Positions 1 through 11,329 of a stretch of DNA of 64,000 nucleotides are shown piece after piece; positions within the stretch are counted from its first letter, which is position 1; each line of letters starts with the position of its first letter. The DNA comes from Cardinalis cardinalis. Taxonomy: Eukaryota; Chordata; Aves; Passeriformes; Cardinalidae. Under the pieces are notes generated by a model. It ran no database searches, was not told where the DNA came from, and saw only the letters and a list, made by a program, of their open reading frames with translations. The stretch is from positions 2,164,663 to 2,228,662 of the forward strand of contig JACDOX010000013.1 in NCBI GenBank assembly GCA_014549065.1, read 5' to 3'. Both the position numbers and the translations under genes were made by a program.

Positions 1-138
1 TTGAGATTTGTCTATTGATAGCTAGGCAGATGGTTTTTTACAGAATTATGCTTGGTTGCAGAATTGTTTCATTACAGATGAAAGGAGAAAAAGAATGTTT
101 AATTGACTAAAGGAGAGTCAAAAAAATTGACTCTCCAA

Positions 139-252
139 TTATATTGGAGAATATCTTTTCTATNATNTTCCTTCATCCTTCTCTCAATTTNTGTAGCCCT
201 GGAAAAGTTCTCTGCCTGGACTCCAGAGGCTGGACCAGCTGGTCAAGGACAT
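139..252. repeat. Unidentified 114-bp dispersed repeat, copy 1
   Basis: This segment is about 94% identical, without indels, to 4019-4132 in the same orientation. Seven substitutions are visible outside the N bases. Homology stops sharply at both ends. The left edge of this copy overlaps a perfect inverted repeat, CTCCAAT at 133-139 and ATTGGAG at 143-149, which copy 2 lacks. The interior contains the near-palindromic CTCCAGAGGCTGGACCAG. I do not recognise the family; it could be part of an LTR, a small non-autonomous element, or a local duplication. Confidence 0.75.
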
Positions 253-750
253 ATACTTTTTTCTTGTATGTAATGACCACAGAGAAAAANAAGCCAATTT
301 ATAAAACAAGCATACTCTTAAGGGCTGCTTGCTATAGCTAATAATATAAAACTTTAAGGAGAGTAATGTAAGCAGAATATCTCANTCTAGGCATCACTGT
401 AATGGTTTTTATATTTAGAGCTAAATTTTCTGAATTTTTTTTCTTTTTTTAATTCAAACTTCTTGTGAGGATTTCATTCATCACTGGCATATGCTCTCAG
501 CTTCTTGTATAATAATAATCTTGTATTTTTGTTTCAGATCTTCCCTTGTCCTTTTTTTGTAGTGATAGATATCTGATATCTTCCGTCTCTTTCAGAAATT
601 TTCTTGTGTTAAAAACTAGCCAGTTTACTGCATTTAATGGTTTATGAAAGGCTCAGCAAAGAGAGGGATCAGGTCTGGATTTATCCTGAATCATTTGGTC
701 ATAGTATCTTAACAAGAATTTTTTAGCAACCTCATATCCATCAGATGAAG
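253..750. other. Unique AT-rich sequence, no gene seen
   Basis: Interspersed T-rich runs and no open frame of interest. It lies between the 114-bp repeat and the CR1 fragment. I see no repeat or regulatory motif that I can support. Confidence 0.5.
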
Positions 751-858
751 AATCATAGAATCGTGGAATGGTTAGCATTGGAAGCAACCTTAAAAATAGT
801 TTGCTTCCAACTACCCTGCCAAGGATAGGGATGCCACCCAGGATATATGCAGGAGCCC
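751..858 (-). mobile_element. CR1 LINE 3' end fragment (minus strand)
   Basis: Read on the plus strand, it starts with AATCATAGAATCGTGGAATG, the reverse complement of the CR1 tail made of ATTCTATGAT-type units. It continues with the usual order: a GGAAGCAACCTTAAA segment, then TTCCAACTACCCTGCC, then the AAGGATAGGGATGCCACCC block. Only the terminal 100 or so bases are recognisable, as expected for a 5'-truncated CR1 insertion. Many substitutions relative to the family pattern suggest an old copy. CR1 is the dominant LINE of birds. The boundary at 858 is approximate. Confidence 0.85.
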
Positions 859-3800
859 TAAAAATTTACTTTTTAAATGCCAGTGCAAGCCTCAGGGTTG
901 GTGGCCCTGAGCTGCAGCAATTTTAGCAATATCATTTCACATGTGGCTTTACATATTTACATACGGTTTTGTATCTGTATATCCCAAATTGCAGAATTTT
1001 TCAATTCTAAGGAAACTTTCCTGCTAACTTTAAATGTAAAGATAATCCTCAATATTTCTCTTTCTAGAGTTGAATATTTTGAAAACTCAGTGCTGTCTTT
1101 GCCATCAACATGTAAGGGCAAGGGAAGAGAAGCATGTAAGGATGACTGCTTCCACAGCAAACTGCAGTTGAATTATATACACAGGCACAGGCAGGAAGGC
1201 TCACAGGTAAAATCTTGGTATACTTGTCCAAAAAGGCCATAATCTCAGGACTGGAATAAGAAAATCAGCTGTGTGATTCAGTATTCCTTTTTTGTTTGTT
1301 TATAAATTTACCCCAGATTTTAGCATCAATGTTTGGCAAAAAAATGCTGAATTTAATGATGGCTACATATTTTAGTCTTTTTCGTGGCATCTTTTTACTG
1401 ATAACTGCTTCCTATAAGTATGTAAGCAGCACACTCACTCTCTCAAGAAAAAAAATGGATAAAAGATGGTTCATCTTGACAAAAATTTGTTTCCTAGGAA
1501 ACAGCTGCTGGTGATAACAGCCACACATCCAGAGCTGCACATGGAAGCCATTTGCTGTGTACACCTTTCACTGGTGGGTAGCACTGCCTGGTTTTGAGCA
1601 CTGTGTTTTGGCCCAACATCCCTTANCTAGAAAACAAGCAAGTACGTAAAACACCTCCTTGCTGAACACTCTTGTAATGTGTACTGGGGCTGGTAATTGT
1701 GAAAAAAAAAAAATCAGTCACAATGAAATTGAAAAATTTGGAGGTACTTTGGTCATTAGGATGTTCTGGAAGCAAAATTCTAGATGCTTCTCACTACCTG
1801 AGGATGAGGCTTGATGGCAACACAGGCTCTCACACCTGAAAAAAAGCAGAAACTGCCCAGTAGTTCTTCCTGTTACTGTTCTTTTTACCAGTCCATAAAT
1901 GCATCCTATGTAATCAAAGCAAGAGCTTTATGTTAGCAATTTAACTCTTGAGTTCTCATTTTTCCTAAAAGGGGAAATGAAATATTTATTTAAACAGAAA
2001 GAAGTATTTTATCATAAAAATAATTNAGGAATGTGCAGGTCTAATGAATTGTGATGTACAATTTTATTCCACTTTACAACAAACTTCTCACAGCAATTTA
2101 AAGTTTCTTTAAAAACTAATTTTTTTTCTAGCTATGCAATATAAGTTATTTTATTGTGTCCTATTATCAATCAGAATTACATATCTCATTTAATAACTGT
2201 TACCTCATCAGTTAAGTTCCAAGAGTGCTTTGCAAAAGTTGTTTGTCTGTGTATGATTACATATATAGTTATGCTTCTCCATAAATGAGGCAATGTGATT
2301 AACATTAAAAACAATTTTAAGGCCTTTTAATGATTTTTACTCTGATGAAAATATTGCCTCTTAATGAACCCTAATGAAACAGTACTTTACACATGGTGTG
2401 AAAAGTTGCCAAGAGGTGTAAACCAATTATTATGACAAAAAAGCATGAGTTTGGAAGGGCCATTTCTCTCATGAAGAGCGTGTGTGAAAAAGCAGAATGA
2501 AGAAATCCTTAGGGAAAAAATTAATTTTAATAAGCTTCCGTGTGTGCACAAAGACTGTGTAAATCTAAGCTCCAAGTATAATGGGTGATACAATAATCAC
2601 CTAGAAGCTTGAAATAAGAATCCTAAACAACTGTCTTGCCAGTCTCTGAACAAAGCTTTGTTGCCATTGCCAAATGACAATAATTTTGTGCTGGTGGTGA
2701 CTCANGTGAAGGCCCTGGCCACATTCCCCTCCCAGAGGCACAAGCTTCTTCCACNGACTACCCAGCCACTTGCAGCAATTGCTTTGATGCTTTGCTTCCC
2801 TTTCTTTTCATGATTGCTTANTTGTGTCCTGGCGTATTCCACACTGTCTGTGAAATTTTTGTCATGGTTTACCTTGAGGAAATGAAGATTCAAATAAATA
2901 TAGAACCTCGATAAAGTTTTACATGCAATAAGGCGGAAAATGAAAAGGAAAAGCATTTCTAGAATCACTCATGCTCTTTATCCTTGGCAGACTCTANCTT
3001 CTCCTTTTCAGGCCTGTCCTTTTGTGACACCAGCAAAATCTTACTAGAGGGGGCACAGTATGCTGGGTATGAAGGTGCCAGAAGATTAACTGATACAACT
3101 GTCATGTACCTGGCAGACTGACTTTTCCTGATGTATGAAGTACCCATGTACAGATCTTTACTGTGAAGGATCTGCCATGTGTGAAGTTCAGTNCCATGAA
3201 CTGACTAATTCAAACCATGTGCATTCATAAAAAAGTATTGGGGTATTTCTGACTAGAGACTTAACTGACAGAGTACGAATATTCTCTCTGTAAATGTATA
3301 TTCCTCTACATACCACTGAGCAATGGCAAAGAGCTATTTCTTCTGGAGATCTTCTATCCATCTGATGTTATCCACTTTATGCGGTGGAAAAAGTTCAAAG
3401 GCTTTCCTCTAACAAAAAAGCAGTTCCTTCCTTTTCTACAGATGTGCAGAAGCAAGAGGGTGTCTGCAGTGTAATGTAGGGAGGACACTGAAAATACACA
3501 GGGAAATGTCAAATGTGGTCAGCAATGTGGATTATTCAATAGAAGTGATATAAGAGTCGGTGAATAAGAAGAGGTCAAAAGCAAAACAGAAATTAAATAC
3601 TGGTGNAAAAAAGTGCAATGGAAGTTACCTATTTTAGCATAGATCCAGCCCTCCACTAGGAAAAAGTGATTAATTTTTTTTNAAAAATTGCTTATCCTAT
3701 TCCCATCAACATCATATTGAGCACTCCTACATCACAGACTTCTTCATGTATCTGCAAAATTCCTACTTGCAAAAATTNAGTCTCCTCCTAGACTTCCAAG

Positions 3801-4018
3801 AAGTATTCCCTTATGTCTGGCTTCTCCAGTGTATTTCTCCCTGTCACAATTTCTTAAGAAATGGACTGATAAAAATTAAATGTAAACTTTTACATACTCA
3901 AGCACAGTAAACAAAGACCACACGGACTAATATCAACAATCAGTAGTAGAAGAATCCTGTCTCAAGCATCCATAATTTTACTTGAAGTTTGACCATGCAG
4001 ATATCAAGGCAGAGACTA
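859..4018. other. Unique AT-rich noncoding sequence
   Basis: No recognisable gene or mobile element. The longest open frames (877-1242 plus, 121 codons; 2702-2968 minus, 88 codons) have no domain, no codon bias I can see and no convincing splice context. The part from about 2040 to 2370 is rich in TAAT and ATTA motifs and could hold a conserved noncoding element, but single-sequence inspection cannot show it. Confidence 0.5.
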
Positions 4019-4132
4019 TTATATTGGAGAATATATCTTCAATAATGTTCCTTCATCCTCCTCTCAATTTATGTAGCCCTGGAAAAGGACTCTGCCTGGA
4101 GTCCAGAGGCTGGACCAGCTGGTCAAGGACAT
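4019..4132. repeat. Unidentified 114-bp dispersed repeat, copy 2
   Basis: Partner of 139-252, same orientation, no indels. The shared core includes TGTAGCCCTGGAAAAG and TCCAGAGGCTGGACCAGC. The flanks differ immediately outside the match on both sides, so this is a bounded unit rather than the middle of a larger duplication. No terminal polyA, target-site duplication or transposase remnant is visible. Confidence 0.75.
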
Positions 4133-7100
4133 TCGTTTCATCACTACCATCACCCTCCTCTAGCTGTAGTGCTTGAGTNCCACTCAGGTAATTGTGTGTT
4201 TTCTGGTCACTGATGCTGCCAAGCTGCATAGCAAGGATTTTTAATTTTCACTGTCTGGCCGTACTTTTCTTTCCATAAATTAATTTTCTTTTCCTTTTTT
4301 CTCACTCTTATGCACTCATTTGTAAGTGTGACTAATTTTTAATTACTCTGGCACTCCCCTCTGGGAAGCCAACAGGAGGCTTGATATTGCTTTGGATTGG
4401 TGCCCAAAAGTGCTGCATGTCCATTGGCCGCCCCTGTATTTTCAAATAAGACAAGAGAACATTAGTAATATCGTGAAGCAAACCCACCTCAGGAATGCAA
4501 TACACTGGAGGGGAAGAGTGTCCCATGCTTTTCTCACACAAGGTGCAGGCAGGATGTGAAACTTTGTGCTCTCCATTATGAAAGTAGATCAGATGAAGTG
4601 GGACAAATTCAGCGTGGCCCATGAGCTGCTCCTGCTCAGTCACACTTAACCTTGTCTGTGGTGTTAAAAATATGTGATATTATTTAATATACAAGATTAA
4701 TAACTCGCTTCTGGTTATTCATCTCTTACCTGCCCAGTGTCATGGGATGTTGCAATCTCACAGCAAGGCACTTTTTGACTGTTGTGTTTCTCCAACAGGC
4801 AGCAGCATGACTGCTGCTGCAGAGATGAGCTAGTTCACACAGCAGTGATGACTTGTGTGATTGACTTGGATGGGCATGTAGTCTAGACTGCCAGCTGGGG
4901 AGAGAGGAAATAAAGCAGGAATTCACCACAAAGGAAGACATCTGAGTAGAATCTGAAGCTAAAAATATATTTTTTATTTATCTTAGCATATTTCTCAGGC
5001 ATTCCAATAGATACTTCACATTAAGAACAGGAAATGCCTCTGAAGTACAATGTCTTCAGAGAAAACTAGAAAAGAAATTTGAATCTCTACACAAGAAGCA
5101 TTAGAAATCATGAGAACTAAAACACACAGCTTGAGAAAAGTGGAACGTGCAAGAATGTTTTCACAACAGTAAAATGGNGAGGACTTCTAGGCATGTTAGT
5201 CTCAGATATTTGGAATAGCTGGGGAACTGGCAGATATTTTAGCATGTCATCAGTGAGTCATTTGTGTGTCATCAGCAACAATTTGTTAGCAGCTAGTCTA
5301 TTATAAAAAGAAATAAGTCATGGCCTTTGTGAGCCTGAGTTAAATGTGATATCTTTCTAAATCAAAATAAACCAAATAAACACTTCTCTGCCAATTAACC
5401 TAGTGNCAGCAGCATTGGCTGATTACTTCTGTGACTGTCTCAGATTTCAGACAACAGTGATAATTTTCCTAAAAAAGATTTTGGTTTGTTTGTTTTCTGG
5501 TCAAGTTTCTCACCAATGTTATTACATACATTCATTCTTTAAGGCAGAGTTTTAATGGCCAGATCAGAAAAAGAATTTTGTGTAGGTTTAAAAACCTAAA
5601 GCCAAAATGAAGCTCTAGGTCCCCTTTCTATTTTCCCTCTCACCTGCTCAATAACCTGTGCAGTATGAGAATCATAAATACTGTCAGTTTCTCCAGAATT
5701 TCCTGTATGTTTGCTGTTCTGCTCCTGACCATGACCAGCTGTAGTGCAGTCTGATGTTTCTTTCATGCCTGGCCCATGAATGATTCTCCATTCAGCTCCT
5801 CTTCAATACATGATTTATTAGACACTGCTAGACCAAATCTAATGACTATACCTCTGAAAAAAAAATATATTCTGCTTGAAATGGTCTTCTCAAAAGCTCA
5901 GTGTTTTCTGTAGTCATTTGCCATGTGGGAAACTTACACTCAGATTTGTCTAAGGGGACATGAACTTTCATTTCCCAAGACACTTCTGTAACCACTGGAT
6001 TGTCAGGTATCTTTAGGTGAAATACTCATCACAACAGTTTTCTCCACCTCTAGTGTCAGCTTCTAATGTCCTTGGGCGCTTAGTGTCCTAACCGCTAAAT
6101 CACACACATATGAAGTTACTTGGAGCTTTCTCTGGCTCCAAGAATATANAACCAGTCTACATAGATGGAATCAAAATGTTCCATTGCACTCTGTCATAAC
6201 TTGAATAGTATGTTTCCTTAGGACATTATGTGAATTTAAATTACGAATTCCTGAGGTTAAAAAAAAAGAGAAGGCNTGTGTCACTNTTGTTTCTTATAGT
6301 GTTTGGCAAGNGAGACTTATCTCAGTTTCTGAGGACTTGTAAANCAAAACAAGGTTCTGAAAATGGCATTTTGAAGAGAAATGGCATCTTCTGTCAATAG
6401 TGTTCAGTACATGATGAATGCACAGCCTGAAATGCTGTGCCCACTCTTCAGCATTTTCCTAGGGGATCTTGAAGATTTTGCAATTGGGCNCATGATATCC
6501 TTCAAATCAAGAACATGTCCAAGGAGAGAATTAGATCTCCCAAACAAACATTGTTCATGCAAGTTCATACACAGATGCATTCTCTGTTCTTACAAAGTTC
6601 TTCCTGCATTAAAAATCACTCATGAGAAGTCTGGGTAGAGTTTGATAANAACATTGAAGCTGAGTACATTTAGTTCAGGTAACAAAAATGTGCTCTGAAG
6701 TATACATAACTTTCCTTTATAAATAGCNGAAAACTCTTCACTCTTAGCCAAAATAAAAAAAAAAAATTCAGCAGAAGATTAATAGTATGGCTCAGATAAG
6801 ATAAATCAAAGATCTTCATTTAGGATGCACTTTCAAATGACCTCTANATGGAGAAGATTTACATACAAAGGAACTAGTAAAATTTATCAGGAAAAAACCC
6901 AAATCACTGCACTGTGTAACTTANAGGCACTAAGTCCTCTACTGTTATGAAACAAGATGTTCAAGAAATTGAGTCAAGTTGTCATGGAACAAACTTGAGT
7001 TTGTATGTGCCAGATTGTACAACTGCAGAACTCCCTCCTCCTTTAGCAGCCTGGTACTCATANTAGAGTTGGTTTTATTTATGGAGAAAATTTTCAAGTT

Positions 7101-7419
7101 TAATCAACTGTGTTTGCAATGCTGAAATGGAAATAATAAAGGCTGATTTAGAGCAATTAATAGCTAATGTGATAAATTGTTTCAGGGGAATCTAGACATT
7201 ACTTTTTTGGTTGGTTCAGAAGGTATTAAAGTCAGTTCTTGAGATGAAACAGTGATCTCAGATAAAAGGAGGGTTCTCCTCAACACTTGCNCTTAATACT
7301 GAGCATGTTAGAGGATATGGTTCATACCACATGGTTCATTATTCTAGAGTATTGCTGAGTAAAAAGCTCCTTAATTTTTAAGGAGGGTAGGAAAGAATCT
7401 GGGCAGTAATATTTTGAAG
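4133..7419. other. Unique AT-rich noncoding sequence
   Basis: No gene recognised. A minus-strand open frame at 4332-4643 (103 codons) is cysteine- and histidine-containing but matches no family I know. A tRNA-like 20-base stretch on the minus strand near 6070-6100 was examined and rejected. The rest is ordinary AT-rich sequence with isolated N bases. Confidence 0.5.
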
Positions 7420-7544
7420 GTTTGTGGAGATGGCACTTAGGGACATGGTTTAGTGATCAGCTGGGCAGTGCTGGATTAATGGTTGGATTCAATGATCTTA
7501 GAGGTCTTCTTTAGGTCCAACCTAAACAACTGTGATTCTGTGAT
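7420..7544 (+). mobile_element. CR1 LINE 3' end fragment (plus strand)
   Basis: The segment reads in the order typical of one CR1 subfamily tail: a GTGGAGATGGCACTTAG block, GGACATGGTTTAGTGATCAG, then GCAGTGCTGGATTAATGGTT, then CAATGATCTTAGAGGTCTTC, and ends with TGTGATTCTGTGAT. Only the last 125 bases or so are present, so it is a 5'-truncated insertion with its 3' end at about 7544. A small insertion of about 5 bases near 7508-7515 and scattered substitutions show decay. Confidence 0.88.
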
Positions 7545-8588
7545 ATGTTATAATCAAAGTTTTTTTATAGGCCTGATTCCTTCATGCCTGGAAAGGGGAA
7601 ATGGGGCTTCAATTTTGCAAGCATCCCAAACAAAAAATACTTTGANAAAACAGAAAAAACTTGAAAAGGTTTTATCTTTCTCATATCAGTTGAATAAGTA
7701 CAATTATTCTTGATTGCTATCAAACAATTGTTCTAATATTTCACTATCATTGATCAGCTATTACTGAAATATAGAAGAATTTGAAAGTAATTTTTTTTGT
7801 TTTCCTGCTGAATACCCAGACATTGAAATTTTTCTGAGCTTTTTTTGCTTTATTTCTCATCCTGCTCATTTCAGAGTCAAAACAGTCTATTTCATGCTTA
7901 CTGGTTAAGCATTTTGAAGACGAACCTGATCCATAAGATTTAAATGGATTCTTTTGTTGTTCACATTNTCATTTTTTCTTGCTTTTTACCTCAGCATGCT
8001 AGTCTTTCAGCTAAGGAAACTGAAGTTGCCCATGTGGGATGATCCCACATAAAATTTCTCAGTCAGGTGGCTAAGGGCATCTGCTGGTTTTGTTCTGGAT
8101 GTGCTTTNCCCCTGAAAATACAAAATAATTTTACAGCTCTACCTTCCTACTTTCTTTTGCACTACAGACTTAAAGGGTTCCATTTCCACATTGCCAGATT
8201 AATAGAGTATATAAGTTCCTATTGGGAGATCTTCTAGAATATAAAGTAAACTGAAAGTGTCAAAGCAGTGCTAGACCCACAACAGTGTCCCAAAAAGCTC
8301 AGAGATCAGTAACACTATTCTACAGTAGTTACACAATAATTTCTGAAGTTCTTGTTTTCTTTTAGTCGAGTTAAATTCTGTGAGTCATATTCAATTCTGT
8401 GTACTTTATATATTCACATTTTATGTTTGTGGGCCTCATTTTTTCCATTGCAAATACCTATTTTACACAGACTGGATCTCTCAGTTGCCGAAGTGTCGCT
8501 CCTATTGTGTATTGGTATAACTGAAAGAACATTAGGATTTGTTGTGTAAATGTGAGAACCTGCCATCTGTTTGGCAATGGGAAGATAA
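7545..8588. other. Unique AT-rich noncoding sequence
   Basis: No gene recognised. It holds a perfect inverted repeat at 8032-8050 (listed separately). The open frame at 8352-8549 is short and featureless. Confidence 0.5.
8032..8050. repeat. Perfect 9-bp inverted repeat with 1-nt spacer
   Basis: Arms ATGTGGGAT (8032-8040) and ATCCCACAT (8042-8050) around a single G. The short spacer suits a dimeric protein-binding site or simply a chance palindrome. GTGGGAT resembles, but does not match, the RBPJ core GTGGGAA. Confidence 0.8.
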
Positions 8589-8678
8589 AAACTGAGGGAA
8601 AACATTAGAGGTGTTAGAATACCTACCAGCTGGAAACTGAGGGAAAACATAGGAAGAAATAAAATATCTGCCAGTTGG
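8589..8678. repeat. Tandem duplication of a 45-bp unit
   Basis: Two adjacent 45-base copies (8589-8633 and 8634-8678) both begin AAACTGAGGGAAAACAT and end with CCAGCTGG or CCAGTTGG. The start and end of the unit are well kept and the middle differs. A diverged partial third copy may follow, because GCAGCTGG recurs at about 8689-8696. Forty-five is a multiple of three, so minus-strand frames show a 15-residue periodicity; this is a consequence of the repeat and not evidence of coding. Confidence 0.85.
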
Positions 8679-8959
8679 AAGAAAGATGCAGCTGGTTGCA
8701 AAATGCCTGCTATAANGGTGCAAATTCAGGCAGCAAGCTACAGAAAGACATGCTGGGAAATCGCTCCTAAAGACAGCCTTGAACTAGAAAATTAGTAGAT
8801 CTAAAGAAATTGCTGGGGAAGATGATCTTGAAAACACATTTTCTTTATCTTTCTGACACATTATATGTCTATGATGTTTATATTCCCAGGAAAAAAAAAG
8901 CCAGTAGAAAATTATATTAAGGGAAGGAACAAAATAACTTCAGTATGAAGAATTACAGG

Positions 8960-9560
8960 GCCATTGTCAACTCCACGGTGCTCTCTGTGTGGTTTGCTAA
9001 TTAATAACTTCAAAAGCAGAGATAAACACTCTTTTGTTCCTGTTTATTTGATGATCTTGATTAATTAATGTACAAGTTTCCTTTAAAAAGTCGAGACTGC
9101 CTTTAATTATATTACTAAGTGTGGCACTTTGTTCTTCAGTAGCATTACACAGTGCATGCAGCCAGTTTTGCTGATTGAAGAGTTTTAAAAAATAAGGCAG
9201 GCTGTGTGGACATTTAGTAGCTGACTACAGCAAAATTGGTTAATGACTAGTATCATCTAAATGAGGCAGCAAGCTGAAAGACTCATAATCTCTCCCCATG
9301 CACAAATTTTAATTAAATAATTATAATGTCCTTGTTGTAATTATTTATCAGTAACTATGCTCCTGAGTATTGTCTCTTTTACTTTCATCTGTTCTCTCAG
9401 CTCAGCTGTACAATGGAAAAATCAGTTGCAAAGATCTGGTATGATTAATTCTTATTACCGAGGGCCCTATTCTGCTGCCATTATTCAACCTGATTAGTGC
9501 TTTACTGCACACTTAGTCACGTGGAGTTCAGCAGTTCTGTGGGTGTGCTGAGGCACTGCT
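8960..9560. promoter_or_regulatory. Candidate conserved noncoding element (homeodomain-motif rich)
   Basis: The stretch has many TAATTA, TTAATTAA and ATTAATT motifs, for example near 9000, 9060 and 9308-9345. It also has complex non-repetitive sequence, no transposon signature and no long open frame. This texture is common in vertebrate developmental enhancers. The call rests on composition alone; no alignment was possible. Confidence 0.25.
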
Positions 9561-10141
9561 CACAGGGCTGCCAGAATTGGACCCCAAATAACAGCAAATT
9601 TGGGACTGAGAGTCTAAAAGGATGGATAAGATACNGATTCAGATTTTCACCTTTTTGGTGAGAAGCCAGTCAAGAAAAGATCCCTGTGAAGGCTTTTTGT
9701 GCCTCTGAGTCTCCTTCGAACGCTTGGTACCTGTTCTTCCCCCTGGGGACGTGGAAAGACAGCTCGGCCACCACNATCTTTAGCTCCTGCTGAAGTATGG
9801 CTCCCATACCATTTCCTTTAAGCAGCTAAGCCAGACTCACTCATGTTTAAAATTACAGGTCTTAGAATCTCAGTAGCTATCAATAGGATGTTGTTCTTAA
9901 ATAAAATTTAAATTATTTCATTGAGCTGTTTTCTTTTAACACATAAACTATCTTCATAGGTAAGCATGAGAGCATGATTACTCAAATCCCAAATATACAG
10001 GTGTCTCCTGTTGTGGTGTAATAGAGACCAAATAACCAGAATAAGATTAAAATGATAAGCATTGACCTTGAGTCTCAAAAATTTCTTAAAACTGACAACA
10101 ACCTTGAGACACATTAAAAGCTGAACATAATAAAGTTGTGG
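9561..10141. other. Unique noncoding sequence
   Basis: Slightly GC-richer near 9700-9780, otherwise AT-rich. No gene, RNA or mobile element recognised. Confidence 0.5.
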
Positions 10142-10179
10142 GAAGAAGCATAAACTGCACGAAGAAGCATAAGCTGCGT
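10142..10179. repeat. 19-bp tandem repeat, two copies
   Basis: GAAGAAGCATAAACTGCAC at 10142-10160 is followed directly by GAAGAAGCATAAGCTGCGT at 10161-10179, three substitutions apart, and then by the start of a third copy (GAAG) that runs into an A tract. Confidence 0.9.
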
Positions 10180-10212
10180 GAAGAAAAAAAAATCAAGAGC
10201 TGCAGGGTAACT

Positions 10213-10234
10213 ATTTTAAAATATATTTTAAAAT
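10213..10234. repeat. 22-bp perfect AT palindrome in AT-rich tract
   Basis: The half-site ATTTTAAAATA is followed by its exact reverse complement. The palindrome lies in an almost pure A/T tract of about 55 bases (10211-10265), so low complexity alone may explain it. Confidence 0.85.
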
Positions 10235-10265
10235 AAAAATATTTTTATATATTTTTAAATAAAAA

Positions 10266-11329
10266 CAGTCCTTGTGGTATATGTAGGGATGATATTTTCT
10301 TGAATGAGTAGCATAGGCATTATGCTATTATATGTATGTGTTATGTGTCTGTGTTAGAGACACAACAAGCAGTTCTGGAAATAGGAGTATGTCAGCATAT
10401 GAATTTCAAAAATAAAAAAATATTAGAATACCTTAAAGTATATAATTNTATTGCACAATTAAGAAGTGTCATATTATGAAAGCTTCTTCAATGGTGTGCA
10501 ATTATGGAAAAGTAGGAATGGCTTGGGAATCTGGATTTCTCAGAAATGCTGACTAAGATACAATTTCATGCAGAAAATAAAGGAAAAAAAGACAACTTTA
10601 TTCAGGGTATTCTGTAATAGTTACNTTTACAAAAAAGATGGAGTTTACTCCTCTTATGCAATCTCTGTTAACAATCCAGAATTTCTCTCTTAAAAACCTA
10701 TCAGACTTGAAAACAGTACTGGCTGTGTACAGGCACCACTCAGATCACTTCTTTTGGCAAAGGATTTAAAAGTTACNATAGAACATGGAATGACCAAATG
10801 CAGTAAATATTTGTCTTTTCAGTCATAATACACAAACTCAAGAGGAAAGAGTTGATTCTTCAGCTGTACAAAAGAATTAATTAGGAAAGGGAAAACAAGA
10901 AGATTGATCAAATGGAGACATGACTTTTTCACTTAGACAAAGCCAGATTTCAGAGTACTCTGCAGGTAAAGATCCAGCACATAACCTAATGCTGATGCAT
11001 CTTCCTGGATAGTGTGGACAGAAATGATCTCTTTCTTCCAAGTAATGATTGTGTTTTCAGACCCAAAAATTCATCCCAGTAGTGACCTGAATTAAAAAAG
11101 TCATGGTGGGCAGTGTCCCTTAATGTCTACTGGGTTGCTTGCTTAACAGTCCTTTGAAGAAAGTTACACAGAAGGAAAAATGGGTATCAATCTTTGTTTA
11201 AACAGCTGGACTTCTCATGAGAAAAAAAAAAATCATCTTTTGATATAGTGAAGTATANTTTTTGATGACAAATGTTTTAAAAAGACTAATAGTCAAAACA
11301 CATTAAAACAAACAGTAAGAAATTCTTTA
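10266..11329. other. Unique AT-rich noncoding sequence
   Basis: No gene recognised. The right-hand part may include further, unrecognisable 5' sequence of the LINE remnant that begins near 11330. Confidence 0.45.

Noticed and set aside
4332..4643. Minus-strand 103-codon frame with several Cys and His residues
   Set aside because: The Cys/His spacing does not fit a zinc finger or zinc knuckle, and there is no supporting context.
6065..6105. Minus-strand TTTAGCGGTTAGGACACTAAG resembling a tRNA D-arm and anticodon region
   Set aside because: No acceptor stem, T-arm or GGTTCGA-type B box follows, so neither a tRNA gene nor a tRNA-derived SINE can be supported.
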